This document shows positions 6,190 to 6,899 of a stretch of 6,899 nt of DNA, piece after piece. Positions within the stretch are counted from its first letter, which is position 1. Each line of letters opens with the position of its first letter. The notes under the pieces were generated by a model. That model had not been told where the DNA came from, made no database searches, and saw nothing but the letters and a program-made list of their open reading frames with translations. The stretch is taken from the NCBI GenBank assembly GCA_041552135.1, contig JBFELL010000156.1, forward strand, positions 1 through 6,899, written 5' to 3'. The position numbers and the translations under genes are program-made. This stretch comes from SZUA-186 sp041552135. GTDB taxonomy: Bacteria > Pseudomonadota > Gammaproteobacteria > UBA9214.

Positions 6190-6899
6190 ATGAACACCGG
6201 ATTCAACAGAACGGCAACCCTTTCCGGCATCCTCCTGTTGCTCGGCGGCTGCGCCTCGATGCTGTCCGGATCACCCGAAGAACCGCAGCCCTCTTCCCTG
6301 CCCCCGGCCACGGTGGAAACCGTTCCCGTCGATTACTACCCGGCACCGGCGGCCGGCTTACCACCGACGACATCCGAGCCAGTCAGCCAGATACCGGAGC
6401 CTGATTTCTGGCAAACGGTGCGCGAGGGTTTCCGCTTGCCCGGCAAGCAGCAGCCGACCGTGATCCGGCGTGCCGCCAATTACGGCAAGAGTGCGGCACA
6501 TGTCGAACGCATCTTCAGGCGCGGCGAACCCTACCTGGCTTACATAAATACCGAGGTTGAGAAGCGCGGCTTCCCTGCCGAGATCACCCTGCTGCCGTTT
6601 GTTGAAAGCGCCTATGACCCGTTTGCCTATTCACATGGCCGGGCCGCCGGTCTCTGGCAGTTTATTCCGGGCACCGGCAAGCTGTACGGCCTCAAGCAGG
6701 ACTGGTGGCACGACGAACGACGCGACATCATTGCCTCCACCCGTGCGGCACTGGACTACCTCGACTGGCTGCAGCAGGAATTCGATGGCGACTGGCTGCT
6801 GGCACTGGCCGCCTACAACTCGGGCAGCGGCACCGTCCGCAAGGCCATCCGCAAGAACCGCAAGGCCGGCAAGCCGGTCGATTTCTGGCACCTGGACCT
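6190..6899 (+). CDS. mltD: Membrane-bound lytic murein transglycosylase D-type lipoprotein, 5' part
   Basis: This gene is open at the right edge, with 236 codons visible. It cleaves the glycan strands of peptidoglycan at the outer membrane. A lipoprotein signal is clear: LSGILLLLGGC, with the lipidated cysteine at 21; the next residue is Ala, which favours outer-membrane sorting. A Pro/Ser-rich linker follows (about 28-75). The family-1 SLT domain starts near residue 125, with catalytic Glu139 in LLPFVESAYDPFAYS, then AAGLWQFIPGTGKLYGLK, RRDIIASTRAALDYL and LLALAAYNSGSG, all matching E. coli MltD. LysM repeats expected at the C-terminus lie beyond the window. The start is fixed by an in-frame TGA at 6184 and by the signal sequence; no good Shine-Dalgarno is visible. 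A relative lacking LysM cannot be excluded. Confidence 0.92.
   Translation, partial: MNTGFNRTATLSGILLLLGGCASMLSGSPEEPQPSSLPPATVETVPVDYYPAPAAGLPPTTSEPVSQIPEPDFWQTVREGFRLPGKQQPTVIRRAANYGKSAAHVERIFRRGEPYLAYINTEVEKRGFPAEITLLPFVESAYDPFAYSHGRAAGLWQFIPGTGKLYGLKQDWWHDERRDIIASTRAALDYLDWLQQEFDGDWLLALAAYNSGSGTVRKAIRKNRKAGKPVDFWHLD

Noticed and set aside
5892..6404. + strand frame across the divergent intergenic region
   Set aside because: It overlaps the mltD-like gene in another frame and the methyltransferase 5' end, has arginine/proline-rich random composition and no ribosome site.

Overview
The window is GC-rich, densely coding DNA from what looks like a gammaproteobacterium. The strongest evidence is the cluster dnaQ, rnhA and a YafS-like methyltransferase next to a divergent mltD-type lipoprotein gene, a neighbourhood known from gammaproteobacteria. 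The species cannot be named from the sequence. Free-living sulfur-oxidising or halophilic lineages would fit, but that is a guess.

Left half (1-3873, + strand): the end of an operon for a multi-subunit, membrane-embedded ion pump of the Mrp/complex I antiporter superfamily. It holds the C-terminal part of one MrpD/NuoL-M-N-like subunit, a complete second one (458-1924), a small two-helix membrane protein of unknown function (1926-2186), and a third antiporter-like subunit with a C-terminal extension (2173-3873). The genes overlap or nearly abut (ATGA at 458-461, 1 bp at 1925, 14 bp at 2173-2186), so they are very probably co-transcribed and translationally coupled. The complete subunits keep the membrane glutamate and lysines used for cation/proton transfer. 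The small subunits that would identify the complex (MrpA, B, C, E, F, G or other partners) must lie upstream of the window.

Middle (3874-3987): the gap between convergent genes is almost wholly filled by four copies of a 19-20 bp motif, aaataaatctgtccccttt. The first copy is inverted, and with the second it forms a perfect 26 bp hairpin with a 3-nt loop directly after the antiporter stop codon. This looks like a non-autonomous REP-like element. No transposase is present.

Right half (- strand, 5974 down to 3988): a SAM-methyltransferase-fold gene, rnhA (RNase HI, GTG start overlapping the methyltransferase end by 11 bp) and dnaQ (proofreading subunit of DNA polymerase III). An 81 bp spacer between rnhA and dnaQ holds an 18 bp palindrome. 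Diverging from these, a lipoprotein lytic transglycosylase of the MltD type starts at 6190 and runs off the right edge. The glyoxalase gene gloB, which often sits at this junction in relatives such as E. coli, is absent.

The genes are mostly recognisable housekeeping or energy-metabolism genes. The items that most merit a second look are the repeat/hairpin element at 3874-3979 and the uncharacterised small membrane protein inside the antiporter operon. I see no clear sign of a wholly new system.
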